Notes: generated from the sequence alone by a model not told the origin. A DNA stretch of 64,000 nt from Saccoglossus kowalevskii (GCF_000003605.2 NW_003139227.1:50571-114570); one strand, 5' to 3'. Positions 1 through 13,334 are shown, counted from the first letter of the stretch. Numbers and translations are program-made.

Positions 1-1
1 A

Positions 2-55
2 AATGAACCAATTTATAGGAGTCTCAAAGATATCCTGTGTACCACCACGTACGTA
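2..55 (+). repeat. Reference monomer of the satellite
   Basis: This is the first complete unit and sets the numbering used here. Each unit holds an EcoRV-type palindrome GATATC at 28-33, one CpG at 47-48, and an inverted repeat TGTAC (37-41) / GTACA (48-52) around a 6-base spacer. This copy carries private changes: GGAGTCTC instead of GGTGTCCC at 17-24, and A52G, which gives GTACGTA near its end. Relative to the consensus the common polymorphic sites are 9 (A/T), 16 (A/T), 17 (G/T), 22-23 (C/T), 31 (A/T), 47 (C/T), 48 (G/A) and 54 (A/G/T). Confidence 0.9.
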
Positions 56-656
56 AATGAACCTATTTATAGGTGTCCCAAAGATATCCTGTGTACCACC
101 ACGTACATGAATGAACCTATTTATAGGTGTCCCAAAGATATCCTGTGTACCACCACGTACATAAATGAACCAATTTATAGGTGTCTCAAAGATATCCTGT
201 GTACCACCACGTACATAAATGAACCAATTTATAGGTGTCCCAAAGATATCCTGTGTACCACCATGTACATAAATGAACCAATTTATAGGTGTCCCAAAGA
301 TATCCTGTGTACCACCACGTACATGAATGAACCTATTTATAGGTGTCCCAAATATATCCTGTGTACCACCACGTACATAAATGAACCAATTTATATGTGT
401 CCCAAAGATATCCTGTGCACCACCACGTACATAAATAAACCAATTTATATGTGTCTAAAAGATATCCTGTGTACCACCATGTACATAAATGAACCAATTT
501 ATAGGTGTCCCAAAGATATCCTGTGTACCACCACGTACATGAATGAACCAATTTATAGGTGTCCCAAAGATATCCTGTGCACCACCACGTACATAAATAA
601 ACCAATTTATATGTGTCTAAAAGATATCCTGTGTACCACCATGTACATAAATGAAC

Positions 657-709
657 CAATTTATAGGTGTCCCAAAGATATCCTTGTACCACCACGTACA
701 TGAATGAAC
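657..709. repeat. First example of the 53-bp marker monomer (CCTTG type)
   Basis: One base, equivalent to G36, is missing, so CCTGTGTACC becomes CCTTGTACC. By eye about sixty units in the window carry this deletion, for example near 685, 2245, 2622, 5372, 8716, 8833, 10552, 11309, 12872, 13627, 14544, 17890, 20262, 22581, 27009, 28736, 32515, 34351, 35915, 41686, 45735, 51831, 56415, 60341, 62273 and 63190. Most are followed by a unit beginning ATGAATGAACC, so the deletion travels with a linked haplotype and looks inherited from one ancestor. Each copy shifts the reading frame. The TGTAC/GTACA inverted repeat is kept. Confidence 0.85.
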
Positions 710-2769
710 CAATTTATAGGTGTCCCAAAGATATCCTGTGTACCACCACGTACATAAATGAACTAATTTATAGGTGTCCCAAAGATATCCTGTGTACCAC
801 CACGTACATAAGTGAACCTATTTATAGGTGTCTCAAAGATATCCTGTGTACCACCATGTACATAAATGAACCAATTTATAGGTGTCCCAAAGATTTCCTG
901 TGTACCACCACGTACATGAATGAACCAATTTATAGGTGTCCCAAAGATATCCTGTGTACCACCATGTACATAAATGAACTAATTTATAGGTGTCCCAAAG
1001 ATTTCCTGTGTACCACCACGTACATGAACGAACCAATTTATAGGTGTCCCAAAGATATCCTGTGTACCACCATGTACATAAAATGAACCAATTTATAGGT
1101 GTCCCAAAGATTTCCTGTGTACCACCACATACATGAATGAACCAATTTATATGTGTCCCAAAGATATCCTGTGTACCACCATGTACATAAATGAACCAAT
1201 TTATAGGTGTCCCAAAGATATCCTGTGTACCACCACGTACATAAATGAACTAATTATAGTGTCCAAAGATATCCTGTGTACCACACGTACATTAATGAAC
1301 CAAATTATAGTGTCCCAAAGATATCCTGTGTACCACCATGTACATAAATGAACCAATTTATAGGTGTCCCTAAGATATCCTGTGTACCACCATGTACATA
1401 AATGAACCAATTTATATTTGTCCCAAAGATATCCAGTGTACTACCACGTACATAAATGAACCAATTTATAGGTGTCCCAAAGATATCCTGTGTACCACCA
1501 CGTACATAAATGAACCTATTTATAGGTGTCCCAAAGATATCCTGTGTACCACCATGTACATAAATGAACCAATTTATAGGTGTCCCAAAGATATCCTGTG
1601 TACCACCACGTACATAAATGAACCTATTTATAGGTGTCCCAAAGATATCCTGTGTACCACCACGTACATGAATGAACCAATTTATAGGTGTCCCAAAGAT
1701 TTCCTGTGTACCACCATGTACATAAATGAACCAATTTATAGGTGTCCCAAAGATATCCTGTGTACCACCACGTACATGAATTAACCTATTTATAGGTGTC
1801 CCAAAGATATCCTGTGTACCACCACATACATAAATGAACCAATTTATAGGTGTCTCAAAAATATCCTGTGTACCACCATGTACATAAATGAACTAATTTA
1901 TAGGTGTCCCAAAGATATCCTGTGTACCACCACGTACATAAATGAACCAATTTATATGTGTCCCAAAGATATCCTGTGTACCACCACGTACATAAATGAA
2001 CCAATTTATAGGTGTCCCAAAGATATCCCGTGTACCACCACGTACATGAATGAACCTATTTATAGGTGTCCCAAATATATCCTGTGTACCACCACGTACA
2101 TAAATGAACCAATTTATATGTGTCCCAAAGATATCCAGTGCACCACCACGTACATAAATAAACCAATTTATATGTGTCTAAAAGATATCCTGTGTACCAC
2201 CATGTACATAAGTGAACCAATTTATAGGTGTCCCAAAGATATCCTTGTACCACCACGTACATGAATGAACCAATTTATAGGTGTGCCTAAGATATCCTGT
2301 GTACCACCATGTACATAAATGAACCAATTTATATTTGTCCCAAAGATATCCAGTGTACTACCACGTACATAAATGAACCAATTTATAGGTGTCCCAAAGA
2401 TATCCTGTGTACCACCACGTACATAAATGAACTAATTTATAGGTGTCCCAAAGATATCCTGTGTACCACCACGTACATAAGTGAACCTATTTATAGGTGT
2501 CTCAAAGATATCCTGTGTACCACCATGTACATAAATGAACCAATTTATAGGTGTCCCAAAGATTTCCTGTGTACCACCACGTACATAAATGAACCAATTT
2601 ATATGTGTCCCAAAGATATCCTTGTACCACCACGTACATGAATGAACCTATTTATAGGTGTCCCAAAGATATCCTGTGTACCACCACGTACATAAATGAA
2701 CCTATTTATAGGTGTCCCAAAGATATCCTGTGTACCACCACGTACATGAATGAACCTATTTATAGGTGT

Positions 2770-3455
2770 CCCAAAGATATCCTGTGTACCACCACGTACA
2801 TAAATTAACCAATTTATAGGTGCCCCAAAGATATCCTGTGTACCACCATGTACATAAATGAACCAATTTATAGGTGTCCCTAAGATATCCTGTGTACCAC
2901 CATGTACATAAATGAACCAATTTATATTTGTCCCAAAGATATCCAGTGTACTACCACGTACATAAATGAACCAATTTATAGGTGTCCCAAAGATATCCTG
3001 TGTACCACCACGTACATAAATGAACCTATTTATAGGTGTCCCAAAGATATCCTGTGTACCACCATGTACATAAATGAACCAATTTATAGGTGTCCCAAAG
3101 ATATCCTGTGTACCACCACGTACATAAATGAACCTATTTATAGGTGTCCCAAAGATATCCTGTGTACCACCACGTACATGATTGAACCAATTTATAGGTG
3201 TCCCAAAGATTTCCTGTGTACCACCATGTACATAAATGAACCAATTTATAGGTGTCCCAAAGATATCCTGTGTACCACCACGTACATAAATAAACCTATA
3301 TATAGGTGTCCCAAAGATATCCTGTGTACCACCACGTACATGAATGAACCTATTTATAGGTGTCCCAAAGATTTCCTGTGTACCACCACGTACATAAATG
3401 AACCAATTTATAGGTGTCCCGAAGATATCCTGTGTACCACCACGTACATAAATGA
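2770..3455. repeat. 15-monomer higher-order block, copy 1
   Basis: This block shares an ordered set of rare variants with 3580-4265, exactly 810 bp (15 x 54) downstream. In order these are ATTAACC with GTGCCCC, CCCTAAG, TATATTTGTCCC with CCAGTGTACTACC, ATGATTGAACC, AATAAACCTATATATAGG and CCCGAAG. Only about two or three base differences are visible over some 690 bp, which is the signature of a recent tandem duplication. Boundaries are approximate and were set by eye where variants stop matching. Confidence 0.8.
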
Positions 3456-3579
3456 ACTAATTTATAGGTGTCCCAAAGATATCCTGTGTACCACCATGTA
3501 CATAAATGAACCAATTTATAGGTGTCCCAAAGATATCCTGTGTACCGCCACGTACATTAATGAACCAATTTATAGGTGT

Positions 3580-4265
3580 CCCAAAGATATCCTGTGTACC
3601 ACCACGTACATAAATTAACCAATTTATAGGTGCCCCAAAGATATCCTGTGTACCACCATGTACATAAATGAACCAATTTATAGGTGTCCCTAAGATATCC
3701 TGTGTACCACCATGTACATAAATGAACCAATTTATATTTGTCCCAAAGATATCCAGTGTACTACCACGTACATAAATGAACCAATTTATAGGTGTCCCAA
3801 AGATATCCTGTGTACCACCACGTACATAAATGAACCTATTTATAGGTGTCCCAAAGATATCCTGTGTACCACCATGTACATAAATGAACCAATTTATAGG
3901 TGTCCCAAAGATATCCTGTGTACCACCACGTACATAAATGAACCTATTTATAGGTGTCCCAAAGATATCCTGTGTACCACCACGTACATGATTGAACCAA
4001 TTTATAGGTGTCCCAAAGATTTCCCGTGTACCACCATGTACATAAATGCACCAATTTATAGGTGTCCCAAAGATATCCTGTGTACCACCACGTACATAAA
4101 TAAACCTATATATAGGTGTCCCAAAGATATCCTGTGTACCACCACGTACATGAATGAACCTATTTATAGGTGTCCCAAAGATTTCCTGTGTACCACCACG
4201 TACATAAATGAACCAATTTATAGGTGTCCCGAAGATATCCTGTGTACCACCACGTACATAAATGA
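3580..4265. repeat. 15-monomer higher-order block, copy 2
   Basis: The rare variants occur in the same order as in 2770-3455, at a spacing of 810 bp. Private changes include CCCGTG near 4024 and ATGCACC near 4048. The following monomers (CTCAAAG near 4282, CCCAAAGCTATCC near 4334, CCCAAATATATCC near 4443) continue a longer haplotype that recurs at 25.2-25.8 kb and 53.8-54.65 kb. Confidence 0.8.
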
Positions 4266-5439
4266 ACCAATTTATAGGTGTCTCAAAGATATCCTGTGTA
4301 CCACCACGTACATAAATGAACCAATTTATGTGTCCCAAAGCTATCCTGTGTACCACCATGTACATAAATGAACCAATTTATAGGTGTCCCAAAGATATCC
4401 TGTGTACCACCACGTACATGAATGAACCTATTTATAGGTGTCCCAAATATATCCTGTGTACCACCACGTACATAAATGAACCAATTTATACGTGTCCCAA
4501 AGATATCCTGAGCACCACCACGTACATAAATAAACCAATTTATATGTGTCTAAAAGATATCCTGTGTACCACCACGTACATAAATGAACCAATTTATAGG
4601 TGTCTCAAAGATATCCTGTGTACCACCACGTACATAAATGAACAAATTTATATGTGTCCCAAAGATATCCTGTGTACCACCACGTACATAAATGAACCAA
4701 TTTATAGGTGTCCCAAAGATATCCTGTGTACCACCACGTACATAAATGAACCAATTTATATGTGTTCCAAAGATATCCTGTGTGCCACCATGTACATAAA
4801 TGAATCAATTTATAGGTGTCCCAAAGATATCCTGTGTACCACCACGTACATAAATGAACCAAATTTATTGGTGTCCCAAAAATATCCTGTGTACGACCAC
4901 GTACATAAATGAACCAATTTATAGGTGTCCCAAAGATATCCTGTGTACCACCACGTACATAAATGAACCAACTTATATGTGTCCCAAAGATATCCTGTGT
5001 ACCACCACGTACATAAATGAACCAATTTATAGGTGTCCCAAAGACATCCTGTGTACCACCACGTACATAAATGAACCAATTTATATGTGTCCCAAAGATA
5101 TCCTGTGTACCACCATGTACATAAATGAACCAATTTATAGGTGTCCCAAGATATCCTTGTACCACCACGTACATAAATGAACCAATTTATATGTGTCCCA
5201 AAGATATCCTGTGTACCACCACGTACATAAATGAACCAATTTCTAGGTGTCCCAAAAATATCCTGTGTACCACCACGTACATAAATGAACCAATTTATAG
5301 GTGTCCCAAAGATATCCTGTGTACCACCATGTACATAAATGAACCAATTTATAGGTGTCTCAAAGATATCCTTGTACCACCACGTACATGAATGAACCTA
5401 TTTGTAGGTGTCCCAAAGACATCCTGTGTACCACCATGT

Positions 5440-6080
5440 ACATAAGTGAACCAATTTATAGGTGTCCCAAAGATATCCTGTGTACCACCATGTACAGAAA
5501 TGAACCAATTTATAGGTGTCCCAAAAAAATCCTGTGTACCACCACGTACATAAATGAACCTATTTATATGTGTTCCAAAGATATCCTGTGTACCACCATG
5601 TACATAAGTGAACCAATTTATAGGTGTCCCAAAGATATCCTGTGTACCACCATGTACATAAATGAACCAATTTATAGGTGTCCCAAAGATATCCTGTGTA
5701 CCACCACGTACATAAATGAACCAATTTATAGGTGTCCCAAAGATATCCTGTGTACCACCACGTACATAAATGAACCTATTTATATGTGTCCCAAAGATAT
5801 CCTGTGTACCACCATGTACATAAATGAACCAATTTATAGGTGTCCCAAAGATATCCTGTGTACCACCACGTACATAAATGAACCTATTTATAGATGTCCC
5901 AAAGATATCCTGTGTACCACCATGTACATAAATGAACCTATTTATAGGTGTCCCAAAGATATCCTGTGTACCACCACGTACATAAATGAACCAATTTATA
6001 TGTGTCCCAAAGATATCCTGTGTACCACCATGTACATAAATGAACCAATTTATATGTGTCCCAAAGATATCCTGTGTACC
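5440..6080. repeat. 27-monomer-spaced block, copy 1 (ACAGAAATG haplotype)
   Basis: Marker units are ATAAGTGAACC, then TGTACAGAAATG at 5491, CCCAAAAAAATCC, and TATATGTGTTCC. The same series recurs with TGTACAGAAATG at 6949, exactly 1,458 bp (27 x 54) away, and the order of G17T and C47T monomers after it also matches. The marker recurs elsewhere at 9268, 28480, 30528, 31770, 36573, 44722, 61263 and 61424, so this haplotype has been copied widely. Confidence 0.78.
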
Positions 6081-6897
6081 ACCACGTACATAAATGAACC
6101 TATTTATATGTGTCCCAAAGATATCCTGTGTACCACCATGTACATAAATGAACCAATTTATAGGTGTCCCAAAGATATCCTGTGTACCACCATGTACATA
6201 AATGAACCTATTTATATGTGTCCCAAAGATATCCTGTGTACCACCACGTACATAAATGAACCAATTTATAGGTGTCCCAAAGATATCCTGTGTACCACCA
6301 CGTACATAAATGAACCAATTTATATGTGTCCCAAAGATATCCTGTGTACCACCACGTACATAAATGAACCTATTTATAGGTGTCCCAAAGATATCCTGTG
6401 TACCAGCACGTACATAAATGAACCAATTTATAGGTGTCCCAAAGATATCCTGTGTACCACCACGTACATGAATGAACCAATTTATAGATGTCCCAAAGAT
6501 ATCCTGTGTACCACCACGTACATAAATGAACCTATTTATAGGTGTCCCAAAGATATCCTGTGTACCACCACGTACATAAATGAACCAATTTATAGGTGTC
6601 CCAAAGATATCCTGTGTACCACCACGTACATAAATGAACCAATTTATAGGTGTCCCAAACATATCCTGTGTACCACCACGTACATGAATGAACCTATTTA
6701 TAGGTGTCCCAAAGCTATCCTGTGTACCCCCACGTACGTAAATGAACCAATTTATAGGTGTCCCAAAGATATCCTGTGTACCACCATGTACATAAATGAA
6801 CCAATTTATAGGTGTCTCAAAGATATCCTGTGTACCACCACGTACATAAATGAACCTATTTATATGTGTTCCAAAGATATCCTGTGTACCACCATGT

Positions 6898-7540
6898 ACA
6901 TAAGTGAACCAATTCATAGGTGTCCCAAAGATATCCTGTGTACCACCATGTACAGAAATGAACCAATTTATAGGTGTCCCAAAAAAATCCTGTGTACCAC
7001 CACGTACATAAATGAACCTATTTATATGTGTTCCAAAGATATCCTGTGTACCACCATGTACATAAGTGAACCAATTTATAGGTGTCCCAAAGATATCCTG
7101 TGTACCACCATGTACATAAATGAACCAATTTATAGGTGTCCCAAAGATATCCTGTGTACCACCACGTACATAAATGAACCAATTTATAGGTGTCCCAAAG
7201 ATATCCTGTGTACCACCACGTACATAAATGAACCTATTTATATGTGTCCCAAAGATATCCTGTGTACCACCATGTACATAAATGAACCAATTTATAGGTG
7301 TCCCAAAGATATCCTGTGTACCACCACGTACATAAATGAACCTATTTATAGGTGTCCCAAAGATATCCTGTGTACCACCATGTACATAAATGAACCTATT
7401 TATAGGTGTCCCAAAGATATCCTGTGTACCACCACGTACATAAATGAACCAATTTATATGTGTCCCAAAAATATCCTGTGTACCACAATGTACATAAATG
7501 AACCAATTTATATGTGTCCCAAAAATATCCTGTGTACCAC
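6898..7540. repeat. 27-monomer-spaced block, copy 2
   Basis: This is collinear with 5440-6080 at +1,458 bp. A few differences are visible, such as AATTCATAGG near 6911 and CCCAAAAATATCC units near 7466 and 7520. The match fades after about 7540, where monomer order changes. Confidence 0.75.
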
Positions 7541-7905
7541 CACGTACATAAATGAACCAATTTATAGGTGTCCCAAAGATATCCTGTGTACCACCACGTA
7601 CATAAATGAACCAATTTATATGTGTCCCAAAGACATCCTGTGCACCACCACGTACATAAATGAACCAATTTATAGGTGTCTCAAAGATATCCTGTGTACC
7701 ACCACGTACATAAATGAACCTATTTATTGGTGTCCCAAAGATATCCTGTGTACCACCACATACATAAATGAACCAATTTATAGGTGTCCCAAAGATATCC
7801 TGTGTACCACCAGGTACATAAATAAAGCTATTTATAGGTGTCCCAAAGATATCCTGTGTACCACCACGTACATGAATGAATCTATTTATAGGTGTACCAA
7901 AGATA

Positions 7906-8087
7906 TCCTGTGTACCACCATGTACATAAATGAACCAATTTATTGGTGTCCCAAAGATATCCTGTGTACCACCACGTACATTAATGAACCAATTTATAGG
8001 TGTCCCAAAGATATCCTGTGTACCACCATGTACATAAATGAACCAATTTATAGGTGTCCCAAAGATATCCAGTGTACTACCACGTAC
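7906..8087. repeat. Recurring four-monomer cassette (TTGG / TTAATG / CATG / CCAGTG)
   Basis: Four successive units carry, in fixed order, A16T (TATTGGTG), A54T (ACATTAATG), C47T (CATGTACAT) and T35A with C42T (CCAGTGTACTACC). The same order appears near 11985-12125, 12420-12555, 18890-19030, 21265-21400, 22938-23070, 31198-31335, 33845-33980, 42745-42880, 47280-47415, 52620-52755, 55693-55830 and 63650-63790, with a partial copy near 14090. Spacing between copies is irregular, so it spreads as a block and not as a regular higher-order repeat. Confidence 0.8.
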
Positions 8088-8267
8088 ATAAATGAACCAA
8101 TTTATAGGTGTCCCAAAGATATCCTGTGTACCACCACGTACATGAATGAACCAATTTATAGGTGTCCCAAAGATTTCCTGTGTACCACCACGTACATGAA
8201 TGAACCTATTTATAGGTGTCCCAAAGATATCCTGTGTACCACCAAGTACATGAATGAACCAATTTAT

Positions 8268-8507
8268 AGGGGTTCCAAAGTTTTCCGCCGTCCCGCCAAA
8301 GGCATAAATGAACCAAGTTGTATGAGTTCCAAAGATATCGGGTTTTCCCCCTCGTGCATAAATGAACCAATTTCCAGGGGTGCCAAGAATTTCATGGCAA
8401 CCACCTCGTCCTAAAAGGACCCAATTATTGGGGTTCCCAAGGTTTTCTGGGTTCCCCCCAGTTCCAAAAAGGACCCAATTATTGGGGTTCCCAAGAATTT
8501 CTGTGTA
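8268..8507. repeat. Abruptly divergent patch of about five monomers
   Basis: The 54-bp register is kept almost perfectly, but the sequence departs sharply from the array. One unit (about 8414-8467) matches the consensus at only about 35 of 54 positions by hand alignment. Changes are length-preserving substitutions biased to G and C runs, including CCCCCC near 8454-8459, GGGG runs and extra CpGs. Both edges are sudden, with near-consensus monomers on either side. Two neighbouring divergent units resemble each other (both contain AAAAGGACCCAATTATTGGG). It could be a relic of an older satellite subfamily or a local sequencing or consensus error; the sequence alone does not settle this. Confidence 0.75.
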
Positions 8508-8639
8508 CCACCACGTACATGAATGAACCTATTTATAGGTGTTCCAAAGATATCCTGTGTACCACCATGTACATAAATGAACCAATGTATAGGTGTCCCA
8601 AAGATATCCTGTGTACCACCATGTACATAAATGAACCAA

Positions 8640-9750
8640 TTTATAGGTGTCCCAAAGATATCCTGTGTACCACCACGTACATAAATGAACAAATTTATAG
8701 GTGTCCCAAAGATATCCTTGTACCACCACGTACATAAATGAACCAATTTATATGTGTCCCAAAGATATCCTGTGTACCACCATGTACATAAATGAACCAA
8801 TTTATAGGTGTCCCAAAGATATCCTTGTACCACCACGTACATGAATGAACCTATATATAGGTGTCCCAAAGATATCCTGTGTACCACCGTGTACATGAAT
8901 GAACCTATTTATAGGTGTCCCAAAGACATCCTGTGTACCACCACGTACAAAAATGAACCAATTTATATGTGTCCCAAAGATATCCTGTGTACCACCACGT
9001 ACATAAATGTACCAATTTATAGGTGTCCCAAAGATATCCTGTGTACCACCACGGACATAAATGAACCAATTTATATGTGTCTAAAAGATATCCTGTGTAC
9101 CACCATGTACATAAATGAACCAATTTATAGGTGTCTCAAAGATATCCTGTGTACCACCACGTACATAAATGAACCTATTTATATGTGTTCCAAAGATATC
9201 CTGTGTACCACCATGTACATACGTGAACCAATTTATAGGTGTCCCAAAGATATCCTGTGTACCACCATGTACAGAAATGAACCAATTTATAGGTGTCCCA
9301 AAAAAATCCTGTATACCACCACGTACATAAATGAACCTATTTATATGTGTTCCAAAGATATCCTGTGTACCACCATGTACATAAGTGAACCAATTTATAG
9401 GTGTCCCAAAGATATCCTGTGTACCACCATGTACATAAATGAACCAATTTATAGGTGTCCCAAAGATATCCTGTGTATCACCACGTACATAAATGAACAA
9501 ATTTATAGGTGTCCCAAAGATATCCTGTGTACCACCACGTACATAAATGAACCTATTTATATGTGTCCCAAAGATATCCTGTGTACCACCATGTACATAA
9601 ATGAACCAATTTATAGGTGTCCCAAAGATATCCTGTGTACCACCATGTATATAAATGAACCTATTTATATGTGTCCCAAAGATATCCTGTGTACCACCAC
9701 GTACATAAATGAACCAATTTATAGGTGTCCCAAAGATATCCTGTGTACCA
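8640..9750. repeat. 1.1 kb composite block, copy 1
   Basis: This segment matches 35945-37055 at a constant offset of 27,305 bp with only about three visible base differences (near 8950, 9198 and 9494). Ordered markers are CCTTG at 8716 and 8833, ACCTATATATAGG, CCACCGTGTACATG, AATGTACCAA, CCACGGACATAAATG, ACATACGTGAACC, TACAGAAATG and the CCCAAAAAAATCCTG unit with TATACC. The constant offset shows no net indel between the copies. Confidence 0.82.
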
Positions 9751-12700
9751 CCACGTACATAAATGAACCAATTTATATGTGTCCCAAAGATATCCTGTGT
9801 ACCACCACGTACATAAATGAACCTATTTATAGGTGTCCCAAAGATATCCTGTGTACCACCACGTACATAAATGAACCAATTTATAGGTGTCCCAAAGATA
9901 TCCTGTGTACCACCACGTACATGAATGAACCAATTTATAGATGTCCCAAAGATATCCTGTGTACCACCACGTACATAAATGAACCTATTTATAGGTGTCC
10001 CAAAGATATCCTGTGTACCACCACGTACATAAATGAAACAATTTATAGGTGTCCCAAAGATATCCTGTGTACCACCACGTACATGAATGAACCAATTTAT
10101 AGGTGTCCCAAAGATATCCTGTGTATCACCACCACGTACATAAATGAACCAATTTAAATGTGTCCCAAAGATATCCTGTATACCACCATGTACATAAATG
10201 AACCAATTTATAGGTGTCCCAAAGATATCCTGTGTACCACCACGTACATAAATGAACCAATTTATATGTGTCCCAAAGATGTCCTGTGTACCACCATGTA
10301 CATAAATGAACCAATTTATAGGTGTCCCAAAGATATCCTGTGTACCACCACGTACATGAATGAACCTATTTATAGGTGTCCCAAATATATCCTGTGTACC
10401 ACCACATACATAAATGAACCAATTTATATGTGTCCCAAAGACATCCTGTGCACCACCACGTACATAAATAAACCAATTTATATGTGTCTAAAAGATATCC
10501 TGTGTACCACCATGTACATAAATGAACCAATTTATAGGTGTTCCAAAGATATCCTTGTACCACCACGTACATGAATGAACCAATTTATAGGTGTTCCAAA
10601 AATATCCTGTGTACCACCACGTACATAAATGAACCAATTTATAGGTGTCCCAAAGATATCCTGTGTACCACCACGTACATAAATGAACCTATTTATAGGT
10701 GTCCCAAAGATATCCTGTGTACCACCACGTACATGAATGAACCAATTTATAGGTGTCCCAATGATTTCCTGTGTACCACCATGTACATAAATGAACCAAT
10801 TTATAGGTGTCTCAAAGATATCCTGTGTACCACCACGTACATAAATGAACCAATTTATATGTGTCCCAAAGATATCCTGTGTACCACCATGTACATAAAT
10901 GAACCAATTTATAGGTGTCCCAAAGATATCCTGTGTACCACCACGTACATGAATGAACCTATTTATAGGTGTCCCAAATATATCCTGTGTACCACCACGT
11001 ACATAAATGAACCAATTTATATGTGTCCCAAAGACATCCTGTGCACCACCACGTACATAAATGAACCAATTTATAGGTGTCTCAAAGATATCCTGTGTAC
11101 CACCACGTACATAAATGAACCTATTTATAGGTGTCCCAAAGATATCCTGTGTACCACCACGTACATAAATGAACTAATTTATAGGTGTCCCAAAGATATC
11201 CTGTGTACCACCACGTGCATGAATGAACCAATTTATAGGTGTCCCAAAGATATCCTGTGTACCACCATGTACATAAATGAACCAATTTATAGGTGTCCCA
11301 AAGATATCCTTGTACCACCACGTACATGAATGAACCTATTTATAGGTGTCCCAAAGATATCCTGTGTACCACCACGTACATAAATGAACCAATTTATAGG
11401 TGTCCCAAAGATATCCTGTGTACCACCACGTACATAAATGAACCAATTTATATGTGTCCCAAAGATATCCTTGTACCACCACGTACATAAATGAACCAAT
11501 TTATATGTGTCCCAAAGATATCCTGTGTACCACCATGTACATAAATGAACCAATTTATAGGTGTCCCAAAGACATCCTTGTACCACCACGTACATGAATG
11601 AACCTATTTATAGGTGTCCCAAAGATATCCTGTGTACCACCATGTACATAAATGAATCAATTTATAGGTGTCTCAAAGATATCCTGTGTACCACCACGTA
11701 CATAAATGAACCTATTTATAGGTGTCCCAAAGATATCCTGTGTACCACCACGTACATAAACGACCCAATTTATAGGTGTCCCAAAGATATCCTGTGTACC
11801 ACCACGTACATAAATGAACCTATTTATAGGTGTCCCAAAGATATCCTGTGTACCACCACGTTCATGAATGAACCTATTTATAGGTGTCCCAAAGATATCC
11901 TGTGTACCACCACGTACATTAATGAACCAATTTATAGGTGTCCCAAAGATATCCTGTGTACCACCATGTACATAAATGAACCAATTTATTGGTGTCCCAA
12001 AGATATCCTGTGTACCACCACGTACATTAATGAACCAATTTATAGGTGTCCCAAAGATATCCTGTGTACCACCATGTACATAAATGAACCAATTTATAGG
12101 TGTCCCAAAGATATCCAGTGTACTACCACGTACATAAATGAACTATTTATAGGTGTCCCAAAGATATCCTGTGTACCACCATGTACATAAATGAACCAAT
12201 TTATAGGTGTCCCAAAGATATCCTGTGTACCACCACGTACATAAATGAACCTATTTATAGGTGTCCCAAAGATTTCCTGTGTACCACCACGTACATGAAT
12301 GAACCAATTTATAGGTGTCCCAGAGATATCCTGTGTACCACCATGTACATAAATGAACCAATTTATAGGTGTCCCAAAGATATCCTGTGTACCACCATGT
12401 ACATAAATGAACCAATTTATTGGTGTCCCAAAGATATCCTGTGTACCACCACGTACATTAATGAACCAATTTATAGGTGTCCCAAAGATATCCTGTGTAC
12501 CACCATGTACATAAATGAACCAATGTATAGGTGTCCCAAAGATATCCAGTGTACTACCACGTACATAAATGAACCAATTTATAGGTGTCCCAAAGATATC
12601 CTGTGTACCACCACGTACATAAATGAACCTATTTATAGGTGTCCCAAAGATATCCTGTGTACCACCATGTACATAAATGAACCAATTTATAGGTGTCCCA

Positions 12701-12854
12701 AAGATATCCTGTGTACCACCACGTACATAAATGAACCTATTTATAGGTGTCCCAAAGATATCCTGTGTACCATCACATACAAAAATGAACCTATTTATAG
12801 GTGTCCCAAAAATATCCTGTGTAACACCATGTACATAAATGAACCAATTTATAG

Positions 12855-13334
12855 GTGTCCCAAAGATATCCTTGTACCACCACTTACATGAATGAACCTA
12901 TTTATAGGTGTCCCAAAGATATCCTGTGTACCACCATGTACATAAATGAACCAATTTATAGGTGTCCCAAAGATTTCGTGTGTACCACCATGTACATAAA
13001 TGAACCTATTTATAGGTGTCCCAAAGATATCCTGTGTACCACCACGTACATAAATGAACCTAATTATAGGTGTCCGAAAGATATCCTGTGTACCACCATG
13101 TACATAAATGAACCTATTTATAGGTGTCCCAAAGATATCCTGTGTACCACCATGTACATAAATGAACCAATTTATAGGTGTCCCAAAGATATCCTGTGTA
13201 CCACCACGTACATAAATGAACCTATTTATAGGTGTCCCAAAGATATCCTGTGTACCATCACATACAAAAATGAACCTATTTATAGGTGTCCCAAAAATAT
13301 CCTGTGTAACACCATGTACATAAATGAACCAATT
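12855..13334. repeat. Nested duplication zone with ACAAAAATG / GTAACACC units
   Basis: A rare pair of units (CCATCACATACAAAAATG followed by CCCAAAAATATCCTG with GTAACACC) occurs at 12771, 13256, 13526 and 14443. The spacings are 485, 270 and 917 bp, which equal 9 x 54 - 1, 5 x 54 and 17 x 54 - 1. The missing bases match the 53-bp monomers at about 12872, 13627 and 14544. A further copy lies at 32845. This is a readable history of successive unequal exchanges. Confidence 0.8.

Noticed and set aside
5349-6917. Reverse-strand ORFs (522-578 codons, also 49752-51488) with a GGTQDIFGTP-type repeat
   Set aside because: They are complementary-strand readings of the same stop-free monomer, with no independent support.
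5355-8414. A 1,019-codon ORF with a non-repeat C-terminal tail as a possible real gene end
   Set aside because: The odd tail is the divergent patch at 8.27-8.51 kb, which still keeps the 54-bp period. It is altered satellite and not a unique coding exon.
8268-8507. Transposon insertion at the divergent patch
   Set aside because: There is no target-site duplication, terminal repeat, poly-A tail or length gain; the 54-bp register passes straight through.
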